A DNA stretch of 64,000 bases from Trachythela sp. YZ-2020 (GCA_016169945.1 JADLSH010000013.1:248800-312799), one strand, 5' to 3'; positions 23,010-34,957 are shown, counted from the first letter of the stretch. Notes: a model not told the origin generated them from the sequence alone. A program made the numbers and translations.

Positions 23010-23503
23010 CTGAAATGAAAGAATGAAGATACATGTATTGATAAGTTTATAGTTAATTTCAAGAACCTTTTACAGTAGACGTAGCTAGAATGATGTTGAG
23101 GGCCGGAACTGTCATTTTTTTGAAATGCAAAACTCCTTGGGTTTCCGTACTAGACAGAGTGTACTAGAGTTCTTAGCCCTCAAAAAGTCAAGAGTATTTT
23201 TTCGAATTTCTTTCTGATAATATTTTTTGGCAAAATTTATGAATAAATTGACCTGAGTGATATTTTTACATTTTTCATCATAAGGTATAACTCTAAGATC
23301 TGTTTATTATTACGAACGAACAATATTTGTAGCAGGAAATCCTCCATGAGAAAGTTGGGTGCCGTCGTTCAAGGGTGCTTGGACGAATTTCGCGAAGAGA
23401 AAAACAAAACAAACTAATCCACTCTTACAATATTTTTGATCAAGTTTAATACTTCTTTGTATTCATATTAAAACTAGACAGCCAGATCTGTACTCACCGA
23501 ACT

Positions 23504-23694
23504 GAAGGTACGTTTACACGCTGCGATTTGTCGGCCCGATCGTTTTAGGTTTCTCTGAATGTTAATAACGAATATTTTCAGTTGGTCATGTTGTCTGATG
23601 ACGTTTGCCCACTGCGTTTGCCACGTATTTTTCAAATATCATTAACGCGCATCTGAAATCGGCCCGACAAATCGCAGCGTGTAAACGTACCTTC
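23504..23694. mobile_element. MITE with long terminal inverted repeats, copy 2 (intact ends)
   Basis: Left end gaaggtacgtttacacgctg and right end cagcgtgtaaacgtaccttc are perfect inverse copies; the match runs about 37 bp. Same site as 17325-17510. Confidence 0.9.
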
Positions 23695-23911
23695 ACTATA
23701 TTTATACTAGATATCTTTATCACTTCTCAACTGGTCTTCTTAGAGGTCTTCAAGTAGGAGGATCTTTACCGTACTTTTTCGTACTGATTTAATAGCTCTA
23801 TATCTGTACTAAACTGGTCTCATAGAGTCCAATAAAAGCCAATCCCTTCCAGTGCAACTACAGCACTGAGAACCTAATCTAATGTTGTTTCAACAACTTG
23901 TCATCAGGATG

Positions 23912-26480
23912 CGGGGGCGTAAATGTGGGGTGCGGGCTGGTGCACCCCGCAGAGATCATGATCCTGTCGGTCTCAAAATGTGCAGTCCGTCTCAAGATAT
24001 TCATTGTTAAATTGGACGCATTATGCCACGTAATGCTATGCGAGACTGGCTAAATAGTTTCAGAGACTGACTTCAATCGTTGCATATTAATTAAACTAGG
24101 GTACCTGCAAGGTAGGGAATGCTGCGGGACTGTTATTATTCTTTAGCTTCTTGAAACAAACATGCAAACAAATATGCAACACAAATTATATTCAGTAGAC
24201 GGTAATTGTTGGCATTGACCCAGTGGCTTGCGCGCTGTCAGTAGATGCATACCCTAGCATAGTTTGCAGGATGAGACAAGCTAAATATATCACGAAACAT
24301 GAAAGACAAATTTTGTAACATCTATTTCAAAATATCAATATTTTCCATGTATTGTTCTTCCACATGGAATTCCCACATAAAACCCATGTTTACTGCGATG
24401 AGTAATTTGACACTGCCACGCAAGGAAATTTGCATATTTTTGTAGTGTATAAAAGCGTTAAAAATATATACATGTGCGCAAAATAATTTTGCATTTGGAA
24501 AGCGAAATCCATCATTCTGTTCTTATTTTGCTGGATATGCGAGTCACCTACATGTAAAGCACAACTCATTTCAACTCATTGCCACTCGAATATTTATTAA
24601 TGCTGTGCGCGCAGAACTGAGACCCTGTCTGTTCTGACAATATGTGAACGCGACTAGACAAAAATATTAAGTCCATTGTAAAATAGGAATAAAAACATAT
24701 TTATATGCCTACAGTAGCCTATTTAATAGGTCAAACCTTGCACAAATCAGAATGATTCAGTCAGGCAATTTAGACGATCAATTGCATATCTGTGAGTTTG
24801 TGTCAAGTTCACACGGAGTCACAATCGTCAAGCGGCATACACGAAACATCACTTGATGCAAAACTGATATGGAAATCAGCAAGAGAAAGCAAACGCAAAT
24901 GGATAGAAAAACCTTTTAAATATATCTCTACGTAAGACTTCCATGCTTTACAGCACTAACAGCTCAAGCAAAGTCGATAGCACATTAGCAGAATATATAG
25001 TTCATATATAAACAGACACTGAATCTAGCTACGATCGATTGTGTACTTTCAGCTTTCATAGATATATAAATTGAGATTGCCAACTTTCCAAAAAGGAGTA
25101 AACAAATGTAAACGTAACATATAAACAAAAGACAAAATATCCTACCTTGAATGGTCAAAATAGACTTGAAAAAGCTTTAGAAATTGACTCCGTCCGTCAA
25201 AATCGAAAAGCACATAGAACTGAGCGAGTTTAAAATTTGTGTTCTGCGCATAGCAAGCGCGCACGACCACAATTCCATGCGCTAAATAAAATTTACTTCA
25301 AAACCCCCTCTCTGCATATATTAGGCTGCTGCTACGCTCGCTCGCTTCAGGCTCGCTCGCTCCGCAGCAAATATAAAGTTTGCCGAATATCCTGTTACAA
25401 TCTTTCAATCTAGAATGTCATATCACGCATACTGTATCTGGCGTGCGTATGTTGAATATTTACAGAAGCACTGAAGGTCGACTGTAAATGCTAAAACAAA
25501 CTACTTTGAAGTTTGAAATAGAACCATAATATTGCCTGTTGCCACAACTGCTATAATCTACATATTAAATACTTTGTGGCAAACTTATTGTACAGGAAGC
25601 TAAACTTATTCTTATCCGTAAAAACTACATTGTTTTAATAAAATATTTGTTCAGAACGCAGGAAATCGTGTCTACGAGGTCCTAGATTTAAAAATTTCCC
25701 AGAGGAGGATTCCCCCGGACCCTGCGAATGGGTGTCTTACTGCATCAGTCGTCCTATTCTGCTGGATCTGCCTCTGTGTACATGAGTTCAGTAAAAAATA
25801 TGAAACGTACGTAGCTTACGTAAGTTGAATTGCGCGGCTACTCATGCGCAAGTTATTGCATTCTATTGTATTATATTATAAGAATAGGTAATAGACAAAT
25901 ACTAACAAAGCGCGGACGCTTGATAAATATATGACTATATTGATTGAATTAAATAATTCATTAATTCATAACAGCGAACATATGAAAGATAAGCTGTCTT
26001 GATCAGTTTCCACTCAAAATTTTCACTATGATACTAGCGACTGCCGTCAGTGCTAAAACTCTTCGCCAATTAGGTGCTAAAATAATTAGGGACAGGATTT
26101 ACAGACTTGAGTGGTGTCGATTGAGCTGTGCACGTAATTTCTAAAAACTGAAAGCAGTATGACATGAACTCTAATGCGCAGTACTCAATGTAACTGAAAG
26201 TCAGAGAACAATTTTCTGCTCAATTACCAATTAGTGTAATAAGATACAATTAGATATAAAAACTTTTTTTCTTGGACAAGGTCATTACGCATTAGTATGT
26301 GTGTACATATTTTGTTTATTGAATTGCGTTGCCATTAAACTTATTGGAGCAGCATACGTAAATTTTCAATTGACTTTTCGATTTAGAAGTTGGGGCGGGG
26401 GGGAGAGGTGGTTCTGAATTTATGAGTCGGTCTCGTTTCGAAACTTCATCACCCCAGCCAAAATAGATATACGCCACTGT
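23912..26480. mobile_element. hAT-like element X, copy 2, with a nested insertion
   Basis: Same site and 8-bp duplication as copy 1 (tcaggatg at 23904-23911 and 26481-26488). The two X copies align throughout except for the block at about 24103-25370, present only here. Confidence 0.8.
24103..25370. mobile_element. About 1.27-kb insertion nested in element X copy 2
   Basis: Copy 1 of X reads ttgcattaattaaaatataaag without a break. Here about 1,270 bp separate attaattaaa from aaatataaag. The right end is rich in cgctcgctcgct and gctcgctccgcagc. No frame with recognisable content. Superfamily not determined. Confidence 0.7.
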
Positions 26481-28466
26481 CAGGATGTGCCGGGTCGCAC
26501 TGCTTGTTCTTAGTTGACGGCTTATCGAGAACTTGCTACAAGGTTGTTGACTCGACATGCAGATTTGCTATAACTTATTATCGTCCGGCAATTCAACAAC
26601 TTGCTACCAAGTTGTTACACTGATGTTAGTGACAACCTTGTAGCAACTTGATAAAATGACAACAAGCTTGCTACAAGTCTGAGGCGAACACATGTTGTTG
26701 ACAAATTGTGAGATTTGCTTGTAATTTAGATGATCACGAGTTCCATCTCTAACATTGGGATTATTTTCACTGCAGTTTGGGAACGAAGTGAGATGGTTTG
26801 CACGAATATGGTATAAATAACAATAATTCCATTATTTCAACATTACTTTTATTTATTAATGAAACCAGTTACAAGTATCAGTTTATGTGTTTATGTGCTA
26901 TTAATGATGCAAGAAAGACTAGTCGACAAAAATATTGTTTGAAAGTGCCAAGTGCATGATTACTTTATGTGCTAATTCATTGAATTACAATATGCCTGAT
27001 TTTAATTATTCTCGACCCAGCCATGGTTTGTCATTTCACGGTGCAGCTTGCTTGTCTTTCTTCAAACGAGGAGATTCTGTGAACAAAATTGAGTGTCCTA
27101 AACTAAACAATAAGATATATAGTACATACTAAATAGCCCAAACAGCTGCGAGACCAGATGACCAGGAATGGTCATTCTTTATTGTTCCAGTGTTACCACA
27201 GACCTCTAGTGAACCGAAACTAATCCAACTGTATTTATACTTGATAGGCTCTGTCAGTTCGAAACTGTTCTCCCAACAGGTTTAGAAAGGGCCAACACTT
27301 ATTTCTCCAGTGTTATTGCAGAAGGAAACTTAACTAATATAACTTTATTCAACATGAATAGCTCTATCAGTTCTTAACTCTTCTCCCTAAAAGGTTTAGA
27401 TGAGGTTATCTCTTATTGCTCCAGTGTTAAACGAGAGCACAAAACACAGCAAGTTTTAACTCCTGAGGTATGGAAGAGGGAATGAATGATTTGATAAAGG
27501 AACACAGAATGTGAAAAACACAAAGTGTCTTGTGAAAGTGATTTATGTGATTTGTTTGTAATGCACAGTTAAACATGAATATTTTACGCTTTAAAACATT
27601 GACTTTTGTCACAATTTGTGTTGTTCAAACCACTCATCCCCTGTTTTCCATCTCTCAGAAGTTTACACTTGCGATGACGTGCGGCTTGTTTGATCTGGGC
27701 TTTAGTAATGTGATACAAAAAATAAGGTTTTCAACCTTTGTCTTCAAAGTGACGTTAAACAAGGCATTTGTGACATAGAATGCAAAAAATGAAATAAAAA
27801 AACACCAGCAATTAGAAAATAGAGATATTATGCATCTGTCACAAGAATAGCTAGTTATCAAATCAAAAACTGCTTATCTCTGTTATGAAATTCGTGTTTT
27901 TTAAGATACCTACAATCAGTGACAAAAACGTTTTGGACAGTAGCTAGCTATATAGATAAATGCACAATGTATAATGCAGTTGGGAAAATAAACCAACTCC
28001 ATCCCTCCCCCCACCCTCCCCCCGCCCTGAACAATGTTGCTGTTCTACTAAGCTAAATTTTACGCGATAAATTTCCCACTCAACATTGAACGGGGGGTGT
28101 GGGGGGCAATTACATTGTACGCAGACAATATTTTGATACTGTGTCCAAAGTGTTTTGACACTGATTGTAGATTTAGTAATATAAGACATGGATCAGGTTG
28201 TACCAGGGCACTTAATATAGTGGGCGGTAATCTCCTTCTCAACTTTAGCCGAAAAGCACGCTCGTGCCAGTCCTCTTCCGCATCACACATGGTCAGCTGG
28301 ACATGAGCGAGTTGCACCGCCCACTTAATAGCGGCGTGGTGGTTTGTACGAAGGCCGGGAGGCCCCACAGGAAAGTGCTAAAGTGATTTTTCAAACTTTC
28401 TAAAATTCGTTGTTTTAAATAGGTATACTGTACCGGGCATTCTTAGAAAAGTTGAAAAGATGACGT

Positions 28467-28878
28467 CTATCCACGGTTACGTCGGAAACGTTGGAAAAAC
28501 CTGCGGTAATGCAGCCGAGGCACGTGAATGCGAGCTGCCCAACGGCGACCTGGGTAACTGGGATGTAGAAAACGGGTACGTCTCGGTCCCCATGGTGCAC
28601 GTTTGAACATGGCTGGTTCATCTTCGTCATTTGATGGATTCTCATTTACACTGTCCAAGGCGTTCTCTCTGAGTTTGAAGAAATGAAAGAGGATATATAT
28701 TGATAAGCGAGGGGCAAATTGAATGATAAAATATACAAATGGCTTACAAGTCTTCGTCGTTCAATGCATCTTTCAAAGCAGATTCTCTAAAATCATCTTG
28801 GGTTTCTTCTGTATGTCCAACACCAAGAAACACACCACAGACTGCAATCAGCAAGGCTAGAATTGTCCAACACTTCAT
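28467..28878 (-). CDS. Secretory precursor of a 43-residue Arg-rich peptide, two-exon form
   Basis: Exon 1 (28878-28748) encodes MKCWTILALLIAVCGVFLGV and an acidic stretch to NDED, with a GTAAGC donor in phase 2. Exon 3 (28668-28467) encodes ENALDSVNENPSNDEDEP, then AMFKR and 43 residues beginning APWGPRRTRFLHPSYPGRRW, with 13 Arg, 3 His and no acidic residue. Only about 80 bp separate the exons, so the acidic middle exon is missing; both introns are phase 2 and the reading frame survives, giving 110 residues. The usual acceptor has mutated from CAG to CAA, but an AG six bases on keeps frame. It probably yields a secreted antimicrobial-type peptide after cleavage at Lys-Arg. Whether so short an intron is spliced is unproven. 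Confidence 0.68.
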
Positions 28879-29062
28879 CGCGATGGCTGACTCGATTCTA
28901 TATGTGTGAGCTGTCCCAAGACAAAGGCTACAGTATAAAGGTATTTTTATTCAAATTTTATTTGAGGGAACTGTACGTCATTGGGTTTCCGTCTCAGCAC
29001 GTCAGTTCAAGTGTACAAGAGTACGCAAAAACGTCATTAGTAAGGTATAACTCTAAGATCTG

Positions 29063-30385
29063 GGTAAACTGTAAAACATGGAATCTTGGAATCTTTCTAT
29101 ACTACACCAAAAAGTATCTCTCGCTAATATATTTATTTCTATTATTTATTATTTTTGGTACAGAATGCTTTACATTCTATGCGTTATATATAAGATATTT
29201 TCGCAAGATTATCGGCAAGTTCCTTAGGTTTATTTTTACTTTAAAGCACTTTCTAACACCTTCGCTTTGCGGCAGGGAACAAGCTCGTTTGCATTCAAGA
29301 ATTAACAGCAGTAGTTCTGCAGTACTATGCCTAGACAGATAAACGATAATGTACGACTCAATGCTAATGTGGCCGTATAGGTTTATAGCCAAGTACAATT
29401 AGTACATATGTTCGGCTAATAAATCCAGATAAATCAAAATACATTACAAAGAAAATATTGTCACATGTATGTCGATCGACGAATAAACCGTAAACCGAGA
29501 CTTTTTTGTTAAAATTGAAAACTCGAGAAATAGGAAATTAACAATGTTTTTGACTACTGAATTTGTAGATTGTTCTAATATTACTTCCAGAAAGATTTCG
29601 CGGTATATATGTATGGATGGAATAAATACTTGAATATTATATCTTGCAATATCGTATAATTAGCTAGTATGATGGGCGGTAAGCAGAGTTTAGTAAATTG
29701 AGATTTGAGATTAACAGAAAAATGCGGCAAAAACGATTTAATCTCTATGGGTGCGAGTATACATTTAATTTTCGTCCAGTGAGTTGCTTTACAATAAAAG
29801 GATTTTTAATACACACTTCGTACTCTGAAGATTACGACGAGCAATTAAGAATTCATCCTATAGATAATTATGATGCTATATTGTTTTCCTAATTACTAAG
29901 TCATCCGGAAAGTCTCGGTTAATTTACAATTACATCGACGACAGACATACATGTGACAATATTATCTCCGTAATGTATTTAGATTTATCTGGATTTATTA
30001 ACCAAACATAATTATGTACTAATTGTACTTGGCTACAAACCTATCCTTTATCATAGTACTGCATGTGCTGTTAATTCTTGAATGCAAACGAGCTTGTTCC
30101 CTATGCCTGCGCACGTATAGAAATTGGTTTCAGGTGTTAGAAAGTGCTTTAAAGTAAAAATAAACCTAAGGAACTTGCCGATAATCTTGCGAAAATATCT
30201 TATATATAATGATAGCACATAGTGATAGAATATAACGCATTCTGTATCAAAAATAATAAATAATAGAAATTAATATGTTAGCGAGAGATACGTTTTGGTG
30301 TAATATAGAAAGATTCCAAGATTCCATGTTTCCATGTTTCGATCCAAGATTCCAAAATTCCAGATTCCATGTCTTACAGTTTACC
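29063..30385. mobile_element. Mutator-like foldback element with ~470-bp inverted arms
   Basis: Left arm (about 29063-29530) and right arm (about 29930-30385) are inverse copies: ggtaaactgta/tacagtttacc at the tips, then tgcattcaagaattaacag/ctgttaattcttgaatgca and caagtacaattagtac/gtactaattgtacttg. The host word ctaagatctg is repeated at both sides (29053-29062, 30386-30395) and occurs once in sister units such as 35068-35077. A 9-10 bp duplication with very long TIRs fits Mutator-like elements. The 400-bp centre shows no transposase. Confidence 0.88.
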
Positions 30386-30857
30386 CTAAGATCTGTTTAT
30401 TATTACAAACGAACAATATTTGTAACAGGAAATCCCCTGTGAGAAAGTTGTGTGTCGTCGCTCAAGGATGCTTCGCGAAGAGAAAAACAAACAAACTAGT
30501 ACACTCCTACAATATATATTTTTGATCAAGTTTAATATTTCTTTGTATTCATAAACGAGATAGCCAGATCTGTACTCACTAAACTAACTATATTTATACT
30601 ACTGTAGATAAAATGGATGCTGATTTATTTACTTTCAAAAATGAAATGACAAATTATGAACTTCGAGATTTTGAAAGTACTCTTTGCTTACCACAGCCAT
30701 GCACGTACTAATAGCATGAAGGATCTTTGGAACTCTTTACGAAATGAAATTAGGGAGAGCAACTCCCTCATGTCTTTTGAAACGAAAATCACTATACTCA
30801 CATTTTTGAATACCTTATATTCTTGTACCTATATAACTTTCTTAGTATTATGTTTCT

Positions 30858-31276
30858 TCTGAGTATTGTACCACATGCGCTTGGTGAGGGCAAGAGTATG
30901 GTGTATAAATACGAAGTCACTCGCATCTAGACTGCGTTACAAGCCGCACTGACGAGCCGTTGAACGGCGAAACATGCATGTCTGCAGATTTGACTATATA
31001 ATTATGCTCCTTCACTTGTGTTGTTGAGCACTCTGTGAGGTTAATTGGTGGCTATAAGCTATAATGCAAAAGCTCACTTCCCTTGTGGTCGTTTGAGCAC
31101 TCTGGCCCCAAGACACTTCACGCATGTCTGGATGCGCATGTGTCTGAGTATTGTACCACATGCGCTTGGTGAGGGCAAGAGGTATGGTGTATAAATACGA
31201 AGTCACTCGCATCTAGACTGCGTTACAAGCTGCACTGACGAGCCGTTGAACGGCGAAACATGCATGTCTGCAGACT
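30858..31276 (+). mobile_element. Tandem dimer of a ~286-bp hammerhead-bearing retroelement unit
   Basis: tgagtattgtaccacatgcg through the ribozyme core is present at 30859-30995 and again at 31145-31276. The second copy stops after the ribozyme. Tandem copies with hammerheads 286 bp apart match the organisation of Penelope-like element pseudo-LTRs and of retrozymes. No protein is encoded. Confidence 0.72.
30936..30993 (+). ncRNA. Type I hammerhead ribozyme motif, copy 1
   Basis: Core ctgacga (30949-30955), stem II gccg/cggc with loop ttgaa, then gaaa (30969-30972), a tiny stem III (ca/tg around tgca) and the cleavage triplet gtc (30980-30982). Stem I pairs aagccgca with tgcagattt, with one mismatch and a bulged a. 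Minimal stem III is typical of Penelope-like and retrozyme hammerheads, which often cleave as dimers. Confidence 0.75.
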
Positions 31277-31279
31277 TGA
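31222..31279 (+). ncRNA. Type I hammerhead ribozyme motif, copy 2 (best formed)
   Basis: Same core as copy 1: ctgacga at 31235-31241, gaaa at 31254-31257, gtc at 31266-31268. Stem I pairs aagctgca with tgcagactt over 8 bp with a single bulged a, better than copy 1. All core positions I can check are canonical. Confidence 0.8.
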
Positions 31280-33055
31280 CTAACTTTCTTACTATATACT
31301 GATTACTATCTATACTATATTTTTGTAATCTTATTATCGTACATGTCCCTTGCGGAAATCAGCCTATAGGTTGACAATGGTTAGCGTGTTTAAATAAAGT
31401 CTATCTATCTTCTAACCTAATCTAATGCTGTTTCAACAACTTTTTATCAGGATGCATGTGTCGGGTCGCACTGCTTGTTCTCAGCTTGTTGACAAGTTGT
31501 CGACGGCTTATCGACAACTTGCTACAAGGTTGTTGACTCGACAGACTTGCTACAAGTTGTTCCAACACCAACAACTTATTATCGTCAATAACGTTTTACC
31601 AAGTTGTTACAATGTTACATTGTTACAACTTGTTGACAAGCTTGCTACAAGTCTGTGGCGAACACATCTTGTTGACAAATTGTGAGATTTGGGTGTAGCA
31701 TGTAAATAATGAGTTCCATCTCTAACATTGGGATTATTTTTACTGCAGTTTGCCGGGAACGAAGTGAGATCGTTGGCATGAATATGGTATATAAATAACA
31801 ATTAACAATAACTCTATTATTTCAACATTACTTTTATTTATTCATGAAACCAGTTACAAGTCTCAGTTTATGTGTTTATGTGCTATTAATGATGCAAGAA
31901 AGACAAAAATATTGTTTGAAAGTGCCAAGTGCATGATTACGTAAGCGTAATTTATGTAGTGCTAATAATGAATCATTGAATTACGATATGCCAGGTGAAA
32001 TGCCTGGCCATTACGTTTGGGTGCTTTTATTCTTGACCCAGCCATGGTTTGTCATTTCACGGTGCAGCTTGCTTGTCTTTCTTCAAACGAGGATATTCTG
32101 TGAACAAAATTGAGTGTCCTAAATCATTTCAATTCTCAATTAAACAATAAGATATATAGTATAATTATACTAAATAGCTCAATCAGCTGCGTAGACTAGA
32201 GGTCCAGGAATGGTGATTCTTTCATATTGTTCTAGTGAACCGAAACTAATCCAACTGTATTTATAGTAGATAGGCTCTATCAGTTCTTAACCTTTCTCCC
32301 TAAAAGGTTTAGATGAGGTTATCTCTTATTGCTCCAGTGTTAAACGAGAGCGCAAAAACACCAAGTTTTAACTCCTGGGGCATGGAAGAGGAATGAATAA
32401 TTTGATAAAGAAACGCAGAATGTGAAAAACACAAAGTGTTTTATGTGATTTGTTTGTAATACACAGTTAAACATGAATATTTTACGCTTTAAAACATTGA
32501 CTCTTAATTGTCACAATTTGTGTTGTTCAAACCCTTTTTTCCATCTCTCAGAAGTTTACCCTTGCGATGACTTGCGGCCTGTTTGATCAAAAATGGTTTT
32601 CAACCTTCGTCTCCAAAGTGACGCTAAACAATGCATTTGTAACATAGAATGCAAAAAATGAAATCAAAACACCAGCAATTAGAAAATAGAGATATTATGC
32701 ATCTCTCACAAGAATAGCTAGTTATCAAATCGAAAACTGCTTATCTCTGTTATGAAATTCGTGTTTTTTAAGATACCGAGATTTAGTAATTAATATAGTG
32801 GGCGGTAATCTCCTTGTCAACTTTAGCCGAAAAGCACGCTCGTGCCAGTCCTCTTCCACATCACACATGGATCAGCGGGACATGAGCGAGTTACCGCCCA
32901 CCACTTAATAGCGGCGTGGTGGTTTGTACGAAGGCTGGAAAGCGCCACAGGAAAGTTCTAAAGTGATTTTTCAAACTTTCTAAAATTCGTTATTGTAAAT
33001 AGGTATACTGTACCGGGCATTTTTAGAAAAGTTGAAAAAATGACGTCTATCCATG

Positions 33056-34957
33056 CTAACGGATACGACGGACGCGACCAGGGAAAAGGCGACCTGGGTA
33101 ACGTGGAAAACGGAAACGTCCCAACGGTGCTCGTTTGAACATGGCTGGTTCATCTTCGTCATTTGATGGATTCTCATGTACACTGTCCAAGGCGTTCTCT
33201 CGGAGTCTGAAGAATGAAGATATATATTGATAAATCTAGTTAATTTCAAAAACCTTTTACAGTGGATGTAGGTGTAGAATGATGTAGCATATTACCGAGA
33301 GAAATATGTTTTGGTGTGTTGTGTTGTGTTGTGCTGTGCTGTGCTGTGCTGTGCTGTGCTGTGCTGTGCTGTGCTGTGCTGTGCTGTGCTGTGCTGTGCT
33401 GTGCTGTGTTATGTTATGGTATGATATGATATGGTATGGTGTGGCGCGGCATGGCATGGCATGGCATGGCATGGCATGGCAAGGTATGGTATGGTATGGT
33501 ATGGTATGGTATGGTATGGTATGGTATGGTATGGTATGGTATGGTATGGTATGGTATGGTATGGTATGGTATGGTATGGTATGGTATGGTATGGTATGGT
33601 ATGGTATGGTATGGTATGGTATGGTATGGTATGGTATGGTATGGTATGGTATGGTATGGTATGGTATGGTATGGTATGGTATGGTATGGTATGGTATGGT
33701 ATGGTATGGTATGGTATGGTATGGTATGGTATGGTATGGTATGGCGTGGCATGGCATGGAAGGTATAGTGTGGTGTGGCATGACATGGCAAGGAATGGTA
33801 TGGTGTGGTGTGGTATTGTATGGTATGGTATGGTATGGTATGTTTCAGCATGGTTTCAAACTAGTGTGGAATGATGTGGCGTGGAATGATTTGGTGTGGT
33901 ATGGTAATGTATATGGTTTTGCGTGCTATTATATTATACAATATGATTCAGTTTGACACACAAGCACTTTACTTCACTTACGTTTCAACTAAAGAATTGG
34001 GATCAGACTCTTCGTCATCATCATCGTCATCGTTTTCAGTATTTTCAAACGAATCAGATCTAAAGAGTGTATAAAAAATAAGGGAATCGATGTTTTATGG
34101 TTTGATAATTTTTAGAATACTAGTCCTTATAAAAGGATTTTAGTATTACTTTAAAGCCAGGGGTCGTAATTGAATTTTTTTTGTGCTATACAGCCGGAAT
34201 AGTAGCTTTGAAATTTACTATTCAATCGGAAGATCCACTATTCCTTAATGTACTGTTTCTGAGAGCCTGTTCATCCAGGGTCAGCGCTAATGTTCTGATT
34301 TTCGTGACTAAACGCTAAAGTTGTTTTAGACAGACTAGTTGCGCTAGTCTGTCTGTCTGTCATGTGACAAAGTTAATTAAGTTATTGCTGCAAATTAGAA
34401 TACAAGTTGGAACAGTGGCTCAAAGTCCGGTATAAAGTGATATATTATACAAGAGGAAAACCTTTGCTTGTCGATATTTGGTACCACAATTGTTTCTACT
34501 ATACAAACGGAATACCGTGATCATGAAGTTTACTATTCCGTCAACCATTTTACTATATTCGGAATAGCGTGAATTTCGACCCCTGCAAGCTTGTTGTTTT
34601 CTCTTTCGAACAAGGGATCATTTGTGTCTTAGTGTAGGTAATAACTGCACAAGAGAACCTATTTAGTAGAACCCATCATTTTTAATTTAGACGCCGTTTA
34701 ATGGCCATAAAAATGAAATATAATGAATAATTAGACTATCCTTAACTGAGAATAAAAATTAATATTTTTCAAAAGAAGTAATAGCCAGTGGTAATATTGA
34801 ATGAATAAAATATACAAATGGCTTACAAGTCTTCGTCGTTCAATGCATCTTCCAAAGCTGATTCGCTAAAATCATCTTCGGTTTCTTCAGTGTGTCCAAC
34901 ACAAAGAAACACAGCACAGACTGCAATCAGCAAGGCTAGAATTGTCCAACACTTCAT
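33056..34957 (-). CDS. Secretory precursor of a 24-residue Arg-rich peptide, three-exon form
   Basis: Exon 1 (34957-34827): MKCWTILALLIAVCAVFLCV, then acidic EETEDDFSESALEDALNDED. Exon 2 (34059-33982, 78 nt): SDSFENTENDDDDDDEESD and on to LVET, with TAG/GTAAGT borders. Exon 3 (33206-33056): LRENALDSVHENPSNDEDEP, AMFKR, then APLGRFRFPRYPGR and ten more residues ending RVRRIR, stop. The last 24 residues hold 8 Arg and no acidic residue. All junctions are phase 2 and splice in frame to 119 residues. It probably enters the secretory pathway and is cut at Lys-Arg; the acidic pro-part would neutralise the cationic end. Intron 2 holds a 500-bp pentanucleotide array and intron 1 a transposon. Antimicrobial role is inferred from architecture. 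Confidence 0.78.
33310..33850. repeat. Pentanucleotide arrays in intron 2 of the unit 5 gene
   Basis: Three successive arrays: gtgct repeats (about 33335-33405), atggc repeats (33447-33482) and a long, nearly perfect atggt array (33485-33745), then a degenerate tail. The open frames over it are consequences of a 5-bp repeat without stops and are not genes. Confidence 0.95.
34158..34585. mobile_element. 428-bp element with CAGGGGTCG ends, private to unit 5
   Basis: Unit 6 reads actttaaagcttgttg without a break. Here 428 bp are inserted, with inverted ends caggggtcgtaattgaa and gaatttcgacccctg. Such ends are seen in hAT-type MITEs, but a clean 8-bp duplication is not visible. No protein. Lies in intron 1 of the unit 5 gene. 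Confidence 0.75.

Larger units (their letters stand above)
19043..23911. repeat. Array block B: duplicate of block A
   Basis: Collinear with 12944-17720, including the gene-deleting junction (21160-21170), the TTAA MITE, the LINE with GAAT tail, the exon-3 relic and the TIR MITE. Because the insertions occupy the same sites, the two blocks arose by duplication after those insertions. Private to B: the 157-bp MITE at 21584. Confidence 0.88.
30610..31410 (+). mobile_element. LINE 3' end interrupted by a hammerhead-bearing repeat
   Basis: The plus strand at 30640-30800 encodes a reverse-transcriptase C-terminus with LWNSLRNEIRESNSLMSFET. Its 3' UTR resumes after the insert and ends with aataaagtctatctatct at about 31410. 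The word taactttctta occurs on both sides of the insert (about 30837 and 31278), a likely target duplication. Confidence 0.75.
26481..31425. repeat. Array unit 4 (two-exon peptide gene)
   Basis: Left part aligns with the left parts of blocks A and B but lacks the TTAA MITE (empty site near 27568). Contains the gene at 28467-28878, a Mutator-like foldback element at 29063 and, near its end, a LINE carrying a hammerhead repeat. Confidence 0.82.

Noticed and set aside
28863..29342. 159-codon plus-strand frame
   Set aside because: Starts antisense to exon 1 of the peptide gene and runs into an arm of the foldback element; no protein motif.
33306..33956. Overlapping long frames on both strands of repeated MVWYG or YHTIP
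   Set aside because: They are translations of a stop-free pentanucleotide repeat inside an intron.
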